DNA from: Clostridiales bacterium
GTDB taxonomy: Bacteria; Bacillota; Clostridia; Oscillospirales; Oscillospiraceae
NCBI GenBank assembly: GCA_022764045.1
Contig: JALERU010000082.1
Coordinates: 1-35,020 of the forward strand
Direction: 5' to 3'
Length of the DNA: 35,020 nt
The notes below the pieces were generated by a model that had not been told where the DNA came from, did no database searches, and saw only the letters and a program-made list of their open reading frames with translations. Made by a program: the position numbers and the translations under genes. Of this stretch, positions 7,682-15,175 are shown piece by piece. Each line of letters starts with the position of its first letter. Positions within the stretch are counted from its first letter, which is position 1.

Positions 7682-7699
7682 GGTTAGCGAGAGCTAATC
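7682..7699 (+). promoter_or_regulatory. DtxR-type operator at the feo start site
   Basis: GGTTAG-CGAGAG-CTAATC is an inverted repeat of GGTTAG half-sites with a 6-bp centre, sitting at the predicted transcription start. Confidence 0.72.
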
Positions 7700-7715
7700 A
7701 ATTCTTTGATCCTGA

Positions 7716-7733
7716 GGTTAGTATTTGCTAACC
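7716..7733 (+). promoter_or_regulatory. DtxR-type operator in the feo leader
   Basis: GGTTAG-TATTTG-CTAACC is a perfect inverted repeat, 34 bp downstream of the previous site. The half-site matches that of the iron box of DtxR/IdeR (AGGTTAG-S-CTAACCT), but with a wider centre. Confidence 0.75.
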
Positions 7734-7765
7734 TAAAAATGAAAACGTAGCAGGAGGGATGCCAG

Positions 7766-7978
7766 ATGATGCCGTTAATCCTCGCCGCAATCGGCGAAAC
7801 GAATATGATCCGTAAGGTGGGCGGCAATCCGGAGGTGAAAAAGCACTTGGAAGACCTGGGTTTTGTGGCCGGGGGAAACGTGACGGTGATCTCGGCCATT
7901 GGCGGCAACCTCATTGTTAACGTGAAGGATTCCCGTGTCGCGATCAGCCGTGAGATGGCCGGGAAGATCATGGTGTAA
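7766..7978 (+). CDS. feoA: FeoA-domain protein 1
   Basis: This is a 70-residue FeoA/SH3-like domain protein (MMPLILAAIGETNMIRKV, then LEDLGFVAGGNVTVISAIGGNLIVNV and a final SREMAGKIMV). FeoA is a small cytoplasmic partner that supports Fe(II) uptake through FeoB. AGGAGGG lies 7 nt before the first of two ATG codons. It is the first gene of the feo operon, followed 16 nt later by a second feoA. The two FeoA proteins are divergent in sequence, so this is an old duplication and not a recent tandem copy. Confidence 0.88.
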   Translation: MMPLILAAIGETNMIRKVGGNPEVKKHLEDLGFVAGGNVTVISAIGGNLIVNVKDSRVAISREMAGKIMV

Positions 7979-7994
7979 AGGAGGAAAGGGAGAG

Positions 7995-8216
7995 ATGAAC
8001 ACGCTGAAGCAGACGAAGGTCGGCGCTTCCGTTCGGGTGGTCAAACTCCATGGAGAGGGCGCGGTGAAGCGGCGCATCATGGACATGGGGATCACCAAGG
8101 GCGCGGAGATTTACGTCCGAAAAGTCGCGCCCCTTGGCGACCCTATTGAGGTCACGGTCCGTGGCTATGAGCTGTCTCTTCGGAAAGAAGACGCGGAAAT
8201 GATCGAGGTAGAATAA
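7995..8216 (+). CDS. feoA: FeoA-domain protein 2
   Basis: A second FeoA, 73 residues: MNTLKQTKVGASVRVVKL, then KRRIMDMGITKGAEIYVRKVAPLGDPIEVTVRGYELSLRKEDAEMIEV. The last segment (PLGDPIEVxVRGYxLSLRK) is the classic FeoA signature, which is clearer here than in FeoA 1. ATG 7995 was chosen for the AGGAGG/AAGGGAG run just before it and the family start. A terminator-like hairpin and a further operator separate it from feoB, so feoA and feoB may not be made in equal amounts. Confidence 0.92.
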   Translation: MNTLKQTKVGASVRVVKLHGEGAVKRRIMDMGITKGAEIYVRKVAPLGDPIEVTVRGYELSLRKEDAEMIEVE

Positions 8217-8239
8217 GACCGGCAAAGAGAACCGAGCGG

Positions 8240-8263
8240 AAACGGGAGCTTTTCCCGTTTTTT
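8240..8263 (+). terminator. Terminator between feoA2 and feoB
   Basis: AAACGGGA (8240-8247) pairs with TCCCGTTT (8253-8260), and six T residues (8258-8263) follow. It looks like a true intrinsic terminator inside what would otherwise be one operon. It may attenuate readthrough into feoB. Confidence 0.75.
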
Positions 8264-8273
8264 CATCCTAAAC

Positions 8274-8291
8274 GGTTAGCATTAACTAACC
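8274..8291 (+). promoter_or_regulatory. DtxR-type operator before feoB
   Basis: GGTTAG-CATTAA-CTAACC is a perfect inverted repeat 28 bp before the feoB ATG and 10 bp after the terminator T-run. I cannot find a convincing -35 for a separate feoB promoter; a weak -10 may lie at TAATAG (8292-8297). The site may control such a promoter or block elongating polymerase. Confidence 0.72.
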
Positions 8292-8319
8292 TAATAGAAA
8301 TGAGAAAAGGAGAGGAACC

Positions 8320-10737
8320 ATGGAGCGAGAATTGAAAATCGCCTTAGCTGGCAACCCGAACTGCGGCAAGACCACCCTGTTCAACGGGTTGACCGGCTCC
8401 AACCAGTTTGTGGGTAACTGGCCCGGCGTTACCGTTGAGAAAAAGGAGGGCAAGTTGAAGGGACATAAAAATGTCACCATCATGGACTTGCCCGGTATCT
8501 ATTCCCTTTCCCCCTATACGCTGGAGGAAGTCATCGCCAGAAATTACCTCATTGGAGAGCGCCCCGACGCCATCCTGAATATCATCGACGGGACCAACCT
8601 GGAGCGCAACCTCTATCTGACCACCCAGCTTACCGAGCTGGGGATCCCTGTTGTCGTTGCCGTTAATATGATGGACATCGTGAAGAAGAACGGGGACAAG
8701 ATCAACATCAAGGAGCTCTCCCGTGAGCTGGGCTGCGAAGTGATGGAGATCTCTGCTTTGAAGGGCACTGGGATCATGGAAGCCGCGGAAGCGGCGGTGA
8801 AGGCTGCCACTTCCACCACCACTGTCCCGATGCACACTTTTTCCGGCCCCGTAGAGCACGCCCTGGCCCACATTGAAGAGGCCGCTGTCCACGAGATGCC
8901 CGCTGAGCAGCAGCGCTGGTATGCCATCAAGATTTTCGAGCGGGATGAAAAGGTCCTGGCTCAGATGAACATTCCCCAGTCCGTTCTGGATCATATTGAA
9001 AAAGACATTCAGGCCGCTGAGGAAGAACTGGATGATGATGCTGAGAGCATCATCACCAACGAACGGTACATCTATATTGCATCGATCCTGAAGGGTTGCT
9101 ATCAGAAGAAGAACCATGGCGGCCTGACCATCTCCGACAAGATTGACCGGGTGGTCACCAACCGGATCGCCGCCCTGCCGATCTTTGCAGCGGTGATGGT
9201 ACTGGTGTATTTTGTCTCCATCAGTACCATAGGTACCTGGTGTACCGACTGGGTCAACGACGGCCTGTTTGGCGACGGGTTCCATCTGTTTGGGATGGGT
9301 ACCAGTGAATACGAAGAGGCCATCACTGACTATGCGACGGAAAACCTCTGGACCGACGAGATGGTCGCCACCGTTGAGGATGCTGTCGCGGCTGAGGTCA
9401 TCGGCGCGGAAGATATTCTGGGCGCCATGGAAGAGGGCGACTTCGGCGGCTTCGACGAGGCCTACGGCTCCTATGCTGACTCCCTGGCCGAGGGGGGCTT
9501 CGATATCTCCGGCTATTATGACGCGGCCATGGAGAACGCCCCCGACACCTCTGAATTTGGCACCTGGGTGCCCGGCATCCCCGTGCTGGTAGAAAACAGC
9601 CTGACCGCCGTGGGTTGTGCCGACTGGCTCCAGGGCTTGATCCTGGACGGCATCGTAGGCGGTGTGGGCGCCGTGCTGGGCTTTGTGCCCCAGATGCTGG
9701 TTCTGTTCATCTTCCTGGCCTTCCTGGAGGCCTGCGGCTATATGGCCCGTATCGCCTTCGTGATGGATCGGATCTTCCGCCGCTTTGGCCTGTCCGGCAA
9801 GTCCTTCATCCCCATGCTCATCGGCACCGGCTGCGGTGTGCCTGGCGTTATGGCCTCCCGTACCATCGAGAATGAACGGGACCGCCGCATGACTGTTATG
9901 GTTACCACCTTCATCCCCTGCGGCGCGAAGCTGCCTATCATCGCACTGATCGCCGCTGCCCTCTTCGGCGGCGCTTGGTGGGTGGGCCCCAGCGCCTACT
10001 TCCTGGGCATTGCCGCCATCATCATCTCCGGCATTATGCTGAAAAAGACCAAGATGTTTGCCGGCGATCCCGCCCCCTTTGTCATGGAACTTCCCGCTTA
10101 CCATCTGCCCACCGTGGGCAACGTCCTGCGGTCCATGTGGGAGCGCGGCTGGTCCTTCATCAAGCGGGCCGGTACCATCATCCTGCTGGCCTCCATTGTG
10201 ATCTGGGCCGGTTCCTGCTTCGGCGTGGTAGACGGCAGCTTCATGTTTGACGCTGAGATGGAGCTGGAGAACAGCATCCTGGGCATCATCGGCGGCGCCA
10301 TCTGCTGGATCTTCTCCCCCTTGGGCTTTGCCAATATCAAGGCCACGGTGGCTACCATCATGGGCCTGGTGGCAAAGGAAGAGGTCGTCGGCGTCTTCGG
10401 CGTGCTGGACTTCGAGGGCCTGACGCCTCTGGCCGGCTATGCCTTCCTGGCCTTCAACCTGCTGTGCGCCCCTTGCTTCGCCGCCATCGGCGCCATCCGC
10501 AGAGAGATGAACTCTGCCAAGTGGACTTGGTTTGCCATTGGATATCAGTGCGGATTTGCCTATGTGGTTGCGCTGATCATCTATCAGTTGGGCCTGCTCT
10601 TTACCGGCAGCGTCAACGTGATTGGTCTGATTTTCGCCGTGCTCTTTATCGCGCTGATTATTTTCCAGCTGTTCCGCCCCTACAAGGAAGCCAATACCCT
10701 GCGGACCAAGGCGGAAAAGAGAGCCCCGGCAGTGTAA
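8320..10737 (+). CDS. feoB: FeoB ferrous iron transporter
   Basis: This 805-residue Fe(II) uptake protein has an N-terminal G domain: G1 GNPNCGKTT (11-19), G3 DLPG (56-59) and G4 NMMD (116-119). A helical GDI-like region runs to about 280, then the membrane domain begins (first helix about 284-308). Gate motifs are present: GCGVPG with C505, IPCGAKLP with C534, and CAPC with C716/C719. Between the first helix and the LILDGIVGGVG segment lies a long, strongly acidic stretch (about 328-410, rich in E, D, G and Y) that is absent or much shorter in typical FeoB and should face outward. AAAGGAG precedes the ATG. The small Cys-rich protein gene follows. Confidence 0.96.
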   Translation: MERELKIALAGNPNCGKTTLFNGLTGSNQFVGNWPGVTVEKKEGKLKGHKNVTIMDLPGIYSLSPYTLEEVIARNYLIGERPDAILNIIDGTNLERNLYLTTQLTELGIPVVVAVNMMDIVKKNGDKINIKELSRELGCEVMEISALKGTGIMEAAEAAVKAATSTTTVPMHTFSGPVEHALAHIEEAAVHEMPAEQQRWYAIKIFERDEKVLAQMNIPQSVLDHIEKDIQAAEEELDDDAESIITNERYIYIASILKGCYQKKNHGGLTISDKIDRVVTNRIAALPIFAAVMVLVYFVSISTIGTWCTDWVNDGLFGDGFHLFGMGTSEYEEAITDYATENLWTDEMVATVEDAVAAEVIGAEDILGAMEEGDFGGFDEAYGSYADSLAEGGFDISGYYDAAMENAPDTSEFGTWVPGIPVLVENSLTAVGCADWLQGLILDGIVGGVGAVLGFVPQMLVLFIFLAFLEACGYMARIAFVMDRIFRRFGLSGKSFIPMLIGTGCGVPGVMASRTIENERDRRMTVMVTTFIPCGAKLPIIALIAAALFGGAWWVGPSAYFLGIAAIIISGIMLKKTKMFAGDPAPFVMELPAYHLPTVGNVLRSMWERGWSFIKRAGTIILLASIVIWAGSCFGVVDGSFMFDAEMELENSILGIIGGAICWIFSPLGFANIKATVATIMGLVAKEEVVGVFGVLDFEGLTPLAGYAFLAFNLLCAPCFAAIGAIRREMNSAKWTWFAIGYQCGFAYVVALIIYQLGLLFTGSVNVIGLIFAVLFIALIIFQLFRPYKEANTLRTKAEKRAPAV

Positions 10738-10774
10738 AGCGCCGCGTGAATCTTTGGAAATAGGAGGAAACCTT

Positions 10775-10945
10775 ATGCCTGCGTTTTTCATCCATTATGG
10801 GGGGACCATTCTCCTGACGGTCCTTCTTGTGGCTGTTGTGGCCGCCATTGTGCGCCATCTAGTTCATCAGAAGCGGCGAAGGATCTCTTCTTGCGGCTGT
10901 CGCTGCGAGGGCTGCTCGGGCCACTGCCACACAAAATTCGAATAA
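10775..10945 (+). CDS. FeoB-associated Cys-rich membrane protein
   Basis: This is a 56-residue protein with one transmembrane helix (about 11-31), then a basic stretch (RHLVHQKRRR) and a Cys/His cluster SCGCRCEGCSGHCH. This matches the small FeoB-associated Cys-rich proteins that often follow feoB in Firmicutes; they are thought to bind metal at the cytoplasmic mouth of FeoB, though their role is not established. ATG 10775 is chosen because AGGAGG lies 7 nt before it. It is 37 bp after feoB and is the last gene of the feo operon. Confidence 0.9.
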   Translation: MPAFFIHYGGTILLTVLLVAVVAAIVRHLVHQKRRRISSCGCRCEGCSGHCHTKFE

Positions 10946-10983
10946 AAAACTGGTGGAACGGGATTCCGTTCCACCAGTTTTTT
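10945..10983 (+). terminator. Terminator of the feo operon
   Basis: A 17-bp stem (10945-10961 with 10966-10982) with a GATT loop ends in six T residues. It begins at the last base of the stop codon. Confidence 0.93.
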
Positions 10984-11030
10984 ATGGCTGGAATATTTCC
11001 CAAATTTCTGCGGTAAATTTCTGTGGAACC

Positions 11031-11059
11031 TTGCAAGTTTTTGCCGCAGCCATTATAAT
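11031..11059 (+). promoter_or_regulatory. Promoter of the nucleoside ABC importer
   Basis: -35 TTGCAA (11031-11036), a 17-bp spacer and a perfect -10 TATAAT (11054-11059). It produces a leader of about 90 nt. Confidence 0.82.
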
Positions 11060-11068
11060 AACAAAAAG

Positions 11069-11118
11069 CTGTCAGCATTTTTCGATGCGGAGTTTCCCTT
11101 CGTGTTCCCGCCTGACAG
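11069..11118 (+). other. Possible structured leader RNA
   Basis: CTGTCAG (11069-11075) can pair with CTGACAG (11112-11118), enclosing a small GCAT/ATGC hairpin (11075-11078 with 11085-11088) and a further C/G-rich arm (GCGG 11087-11090 with CCGC 11108-11111; the two inner stems compete slightly). I recognise no known riboswitch core. It could be chance pairing. Confidence 0.35.
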
Positions 11119-11156
11119 ACATTCCAGAGAAAAGAGAGAGGAAAGTAGGTGACGGC

Positions 11157-12704
11157 ATGGACAACGCTCCCCAGTATGTGATCGAAATGCTTCACATTAC
11201 CAAGGAGTTTCCCGGGATCAAGGCCAATGACGACATCACGCTCCAGCTGAAAAAGGGAGAGATCCACGCGCTGCTGGGAGAGAACGGCGCGGGCAAATCC
11301 ACCCTGATGTCGATCCTGTTCGGCATGTATCAGCCAGAGGCCGGAGAGATCCGCAAGGAAGGAAAACAGGTGACCATCAACAACCCCAATGACGCTACGG
11401 CTTTGGGGATCGGCATGGTTCATCAGCATTTTAAGCTGATTGAGGTCTTCTCCGTCCTGGACAATATCATTTTGGGCGCCGAGGATACCAAGCTGGGCTT
11501 TTTACAGAAAAAAGAAGCCCGCCGGAAGGTGATGGAACTTTCACAGCGCTACGGCCTGAAAATTGACTTAGACGCCAAGGTCGAGGACATCAGCGTGGGG
11601 ATGCAGCAGCGGGTGGAGATCCTGAAGATGCTCTACCGGGACAATGAGATCTTGATCTTTGACGAGCCCACCGCCGTGCTGACCCCCCAGGAGATCGACG
11701 AACTGATGCAGGTGATGAAGAATCTTACGGCGGAAGGGAAGTCGATCCTGTTTATCTCCCATAAGCTCAACGAGATTATGTCGGTGGCGGACCGGGTGAC
11801 TGTCCTGCGCAAGGGGAAATACATCGGCACCGTGGAGACCAAGTCAACAGACAAGCAGGCCCTGTCCAACATGATGGTAGGCCGGCCGGTCCAGTTGGAG
11901 GTGACCAAAACGGAAGCCAAGCCGCAAGATGTGGTTCTGGCAGTGGAGAACCTCCATGTCCCCTCTAAACTGCACAAAAAAGACGCAGTGCAAGGCGTCA
12001 GCTTCCAGGTCCGGGCGGGGGAGATCGTCTGCTTGGCCGGCATCGACGGCAATGGCCAGAGTGAGCTGGTCTATGGGCTCACGGGTTTGGAGAAGTGCTC
12101 CCAGGGGAAAATCACCCTTTGCGGAGAGGAAATCTCCCATGCTTCCATTCACAAGCGCCTGAAAAACCTGGGCCATATCCCGGAGGACCGGCACAAGCAC
12201 GGCCTGGTTCTGGACTTCAGTCTGGAGCAGAACCTGGTCCTTCAGCGGTTCCAGGAGCCGAAATTCCAGAAGCACGGATTTATTAAGAAGGACGCCGTCC
12301 GCGCTTACGCAGAGCTCCTCATTGAGCAATACGACGTGCGAAGCGGGCAGGGGCCCATTACCGTGGCCCGGAGCATGTCCGGCGGCAACCAGCAAAAGGC
12401 GATCATCGCCCGGGAAGTGGACCGGGACAAGCCGCTCATCGTAGCCGTCCAACCCACCCGGGGCTTGGACGTGGGCGCCATTGAATACATCCACAACCAG
12501 CTTGTGGCCGAGCGGGACAAGGGGAAGGCGATCCTGCTGGTCTCCTTGGAGCTTGACGAGGTGATGAGCTTGTCCGACCGCATCCTGGTTCTGTACGAGG
12601 GCGAGATCGTGGGCGAGTTAGATCCCAAGAAAACCAACGTGCAAGAGCTGGGCCTGTATATGGCCGGCGCAAAGAAGACGGAGAAAGGGGGCGATGGAGC
12701 GTGA
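11157..12704 (+). CDS. Nucleoside-type ABC importer ATPase (two NBDs)
   Basis: This 515-residue protein has two fused ABC domains and powers a BmpA/Nup-class nucleoside importer. NBD1 has Walker A GENGAGKST (41-49), the ABC signature SVGMQQRVE and Walker B ILIFDEPTAVL. NBD2 has a degenerate P-loop (DGNGQSEL), signature MSGGNQQKA and VAVQPTRGLDVGAIE, with Gln where Glu is usual; this pattern is typical of the second NBD in this family. ATG 11157 begins the domain directly after AGGTGA; in-frame sequence upstream has no homology and overlaps the promoter. The stop overlaps the next gene (GTGA). The substrate class is inferred from the family, not from this sequence. Confidence 0.9.
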   Translation: MDNAPQYVIEMLHITKEFPGIKANDDITLQLKKGEIHALLGENGAGKSTLMSILFGMYQPEAGEIRKEGKQVTINNPNDATALGIGMVHQHFKLIEVFSVLDNIILGAEDTKLGFLQKKEARRKVMELSQRYGLKIDLDAKVEDISVGMQQRVEILKMLYRDNEILIFDEPTAVLTPQEIDELMQVMKNLTAEGKSILFISHKLNEIMSVADRVTVLRKGKYIGTVETKSTDKQALSNMMVGRPVQLEVTKTEAKPQDVVLAVENLHVPSKLHKKDAVQGVSFQVRAGEIVCLAGIDGNGQSELVYGLTGLEKCSQGKITLCGEEISHASIHKRLKNLGHIPEDRHKHGLVLDFSLEQNLVLQRFQEPKFQKHGFIKKDAVRAYAELLIEQYDVRSGQGPITVARSMSGGNQQKAIIAREVDRDKPLIVAVQPTRGLDVGAIEYIHNQLVAERDKGKAILLVSLELDEVMSLSDRILVLYEGEIVGELDPKKTNVQELGLYMAGAKKTEKGGDGA

Positions 12705-13963
12705 AATCTCCCATGTCTCTGCTGAGAAAGAAGGATGCTACCCAGTCCATCCTGGCCTCCATCCTCTCCATCATCATCGGCTTGGTGGTGGGCTGCGTGG
12801 TGGTCCTCGTTGTGGGCCTGACCAGCGACAACCTCTCCCTGTCCAGTGCCTGGGATGGAATCCGGCTGATCTTTGCCGGTATTTTCAGCACCGGACGGGA
12901 TGCTGCCGGGCAGCTGACCTTCGGCTTTAACCCCACCAACATCGGCAATATGCTCTTCCGGGCGACCCCGTTGATCCTGACAGGTCTGTCTGTGGCAGTG
13001 GCCTTTAAGACCGGCCTGTTCAACATCGGTGCGCCCGGCCAGTACCTCATGGGCACCATGGCGACCCTAATGCTGGCCCTGGGGATTCCCTCGGAGTCTG
13101 TGCCCACCGGCCTCATTTGGATCATTGCGTTTCTGGGCGGCTGCCTGGCCGGCGCGGTCTGGGGGGCGATCCCCGGCCTGCTCAAGGCCTTCCTGAATAT
13201 CAATGAGGTGCTGGCCTGTATTATGACCAACTGGCTGGCGGCCAATTTGGTCACCTGGATGTTTGACATCAGCAACTTCAAAAACGTGGTGGAGAACACC
13301 AAGTCCGGTTACATTTATAAAACGACCTTTAATGGCGTGGCGACCCCCAAGCTGGGCCTGGATAAGCTCTTTCCCAACTCCCAGGTAAACATGGGAATCC
13401 TGATTGCGATTCTCATTGCCATCCTCATGTATATTATGATGAGCAAAACCACCCTGGGCTACCAGCTCAAGGCCTGCGGCACCAACCGTCACGCCGCCCG
13501 GTACGCGGGGGTTCCCGACCGGCGGAATATCGTCTTGTCCATGGCCATTGCCGGGGCGCTGGCCGCCGCCGGTGCTTCCCTGTATTACCTCTCCGGTAAT
13601 ACGGAATTCTACTGGTCCACCTATCAGTCCCTGCCCGCCACCGGCTTTAACGGCATCCCCGTGGCGCTGCTGGCGGTGAACCATCCCATCGGGGTGATCT
13701 TCACCGGCTGCTTCATGTCTATGTTGGATATCGCCGGCGTCCAGCTGACCAATCTGACGGCTTACAACGAATACATCACAGATGTGATCATTGCCACCAT
13801 TGTTTATCTGAGCGCCTTCTCCCTGGTGATTAAGATGTTTATCACCGGCCGGAAAAAGCGCAAGGCCCAGAAAGCCAATACCGCAGCCGTCTCCACCAGC
13901 GTGGCGGAAGGGGAAGGCTTGCTTCCGGCGCCTGAGACGGAGAAGGGAGGCGAAGAAGCATGA
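12701..13963 (+). CDS. Nucleoside-type ABC importer permease 1
   Basis: This 420-residue integral membrane permease of the BPD_transp_2 family (NupP/YufP-like) has about ten hydrophobic helices. Conserved segments include FNIGAPGQYLMG (about 107-118), INEVLACIMTNWLAANL and LRACG-like QLKACGTNRHAARYAGV. It starts at GTG 12701, overlapping the ATPase stop by 4 bp, with AAAGGGGG upstream. The C-terminal tail (about 385-420) is hydrophilic and low in complexity. It pairs with permease 2 to form the membrane channel. Confidence 0.9.
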   Translation: MKSPMSLLRKKDATQSILASILSIIIGLVVGCVVVLVVGLTSDNLSLSSAWDGIRLIFAGIFSTGRDAAGQLTFGFNPTNIGNMLFRATPLILTGLSVAVAFKTGLFNIGAPGQYLMGTMATLMLALGIPSESVPTGLIWIIAFLGGCLAGAVWGAIPGLLKAFLNINEVLACIMTNWLAANLVTWMFDISNFKNVVENTKSGYIYKTTFNGVATPKLGLDKLFPNSQVNMGILIAILIAILMYIMMSKTTLGYQLKACGTNRHAARYAGVPDRRNIVLSMAIAGALAAAGASLYYLSGNTEFYWSTYQSLPATGFNGIPVALLAVNHPIGVIFTGCFMSMLDIAGVQLTNLTAYNEYITDVIIATIVYLSAFSLVIKMFITGRKKRKAQKANTAAVSTSVAEGEGLLPAPETEKGGEEA

Positions 13964-14991
13964 CATTCTTAATTCAGCAAACCTTGATCTTCGCCGTTCC
14001 CCTGATGATTGTGGCCCTGGCCGGCGTCTTCGCGGAGCGAAGCGGTATCATCAACCTGGCCCTGGAAGGTATTATGATCTTCGGCGCCTTCATCGGCGTC
14101 CTGTTTGTGCGCACCATGCAGGGTTCGGAGACCTTTGCCGCAGCCAAGGCGGCCGGAGATTTCGCAACCCTCCAGGGCATGGAGATTATGGCTATGCTCA
14201 TCGCGGCCCTCATGGGCGCTATCTTCTCTCTGTTGCTGTCCTTCGCCTCCATCAACCTGCGGGCCGACCAGACCATCGGCGGCACCGCCCTGAACCTGAT
14301 GGCCCCGGCGCTGGTTCTGTTCTTCATCCGCATCATTGCCAACCAGAGCACCCTGCAGATGAAGGAAGGCGACGCGGCAAGCTGGTTCATGATCAAAAAG
14401 ACCATGTTTGGCTACGGGCGGATGGATGACATGGGCTTCTTCGGTGAGACCTTTATCAACCGAACCTACCTGGCCACCTATCTGTGCATTCTCCTGTTTG
14501 TCATTCTGGCCATTATCCTGTATAAAACTAAATTTGGCCTCCGGCTGCGGGCCTGCGGTGAAAACCCCCAGGCAGCCGATTCCCTGGGCATCAATGTGTA
14601 TAAGATGCGCTACGCCGGCACCACCATTTCCGGGGCCCTGGCCGGTATGGGCGGGTTTGTCTATTCTCTGACCACCGCAAACTGCACCTCCAACGGGGAT
14701 GTGGCGGGCTTTGGCTTCCTGGCTCTGGCTGTTATGATCTTCGGCAACTGGAAGCCCCTGAATATCGCCGGCGCCTCCCTGCTGTTTGGCCTGTTCAAGT
14801 GCATCGCCGCCAGCTATTCCAGCATTGATATCAACGGTGATGGAGTCTATCTCCTGGCGGATATTGGCATCAGCGCCCATTTCTATCGGATGCTCCCTTA
14901 TTTGATCACACTGATCGTTCTGGCCTTTACTTCCAAAAATTCCCGCGCCCCCAAGGCAGAGGGTATCCCTTACGACAAGAGCACACGATAA
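13960..14991 (+). CDS. Nucleoside-type ABC importer permease 2
   Basis: This 343-residue permease of the same family (NupQ/YufQ-like) has signatures FAERSGIINLALEGIMIFGAF (near 25-45) and LRACGENPQAADSLGINVYKMRYAG, the cytoplasmic coupling region. It overlaps permease 1 by ATGA. It is the last gene before a strong terminator. No BmpA-type substrate-binding lipoprotein is encoded before or after the three genes, although such importers need one. Confidence 0.9.
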   Translation: MTFLIQQTLIFAVPLMIVALAGVFAERSGIINLALEGIMIFGAFIGVLFVRTMQGSETFAAAKAAGDFATLQGMEIMAMLIAALMGAIFSLLLSFASINLRADQTIGGTALNLMAPALVLFFIRIIANQSTLQMKEGDAASWFMIKKTMFGYGRMDDMGFFGETFINRTYLATYLCILLFVILAIILYKTKFGLRLRACGENPQAADSLGINVYKMRYAGTTISGALAGMGGFVYSLTTANCTSNGDVAGFGFLALAVMIFGNWKPLNIAGASLLFGLFKCIAASYSSIDINGDGVYLLADIGISAHFYRMLPYLITLIVLAFTSKNSRAPKAEGIPYDKSTR

Positions 14992-14998
14992 CGTTGCG

Positions 14999-15030
14999 AA
15001 CACGCCGCCTGACGACAGGCGGCGTGTTTC
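14999..15030 (+). terminator. Terminator of the nucleoside importer operon
   Basis: A 13-bp GC-rich stem (14999-15011 with 15016-15028) with an ACGA loop is followed by TTTCTCTC. It separates the nucleoside importer from the next operon. Confidence 0.82.
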
Positions 15031-15100
15031 TCTCCCCCAGTGGACTTTGGATGAGGGGGGAGACCCCGGTTTGGATGGTCAGAATTCCTGTCAAAGAGTG

Positions 15101-15141
15101 TTGACAATAGACTTTACACCTGAGTATTCTAATGTTATAAT
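15101..15141 (+). promoter_or_regulatory. Two overlapping promoters of the nicotinamidase-pot operon
   Basis: Promoter A: TTGACA (15101-15106), 18-bp spacer, TATTCT (15125-15130). Promoter B: TTTACA (15113-15118), 17-bp spacer, perfect TATAAT (15136-15141). They are offset by about 11 bp and cannot be occupied together. The rest of the gap 15031-15175 holds nothing else I recognise. Confidence 0.72.
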
Positions 15142-15175
15142 AAATGAAATCGTGCCAAGGAAGGGGGGAAAGCGA

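Noticed and set aside
8344-10791. Very long open frame on the minus strand opposite feoB (and similar ones opposite copA, glnA and potA)
   Set aside because: These mirror the codon bias of GC-rich genes. They have no family motifs, are His/Gly/Gln-rich and lack sensible ribosome binding sites.
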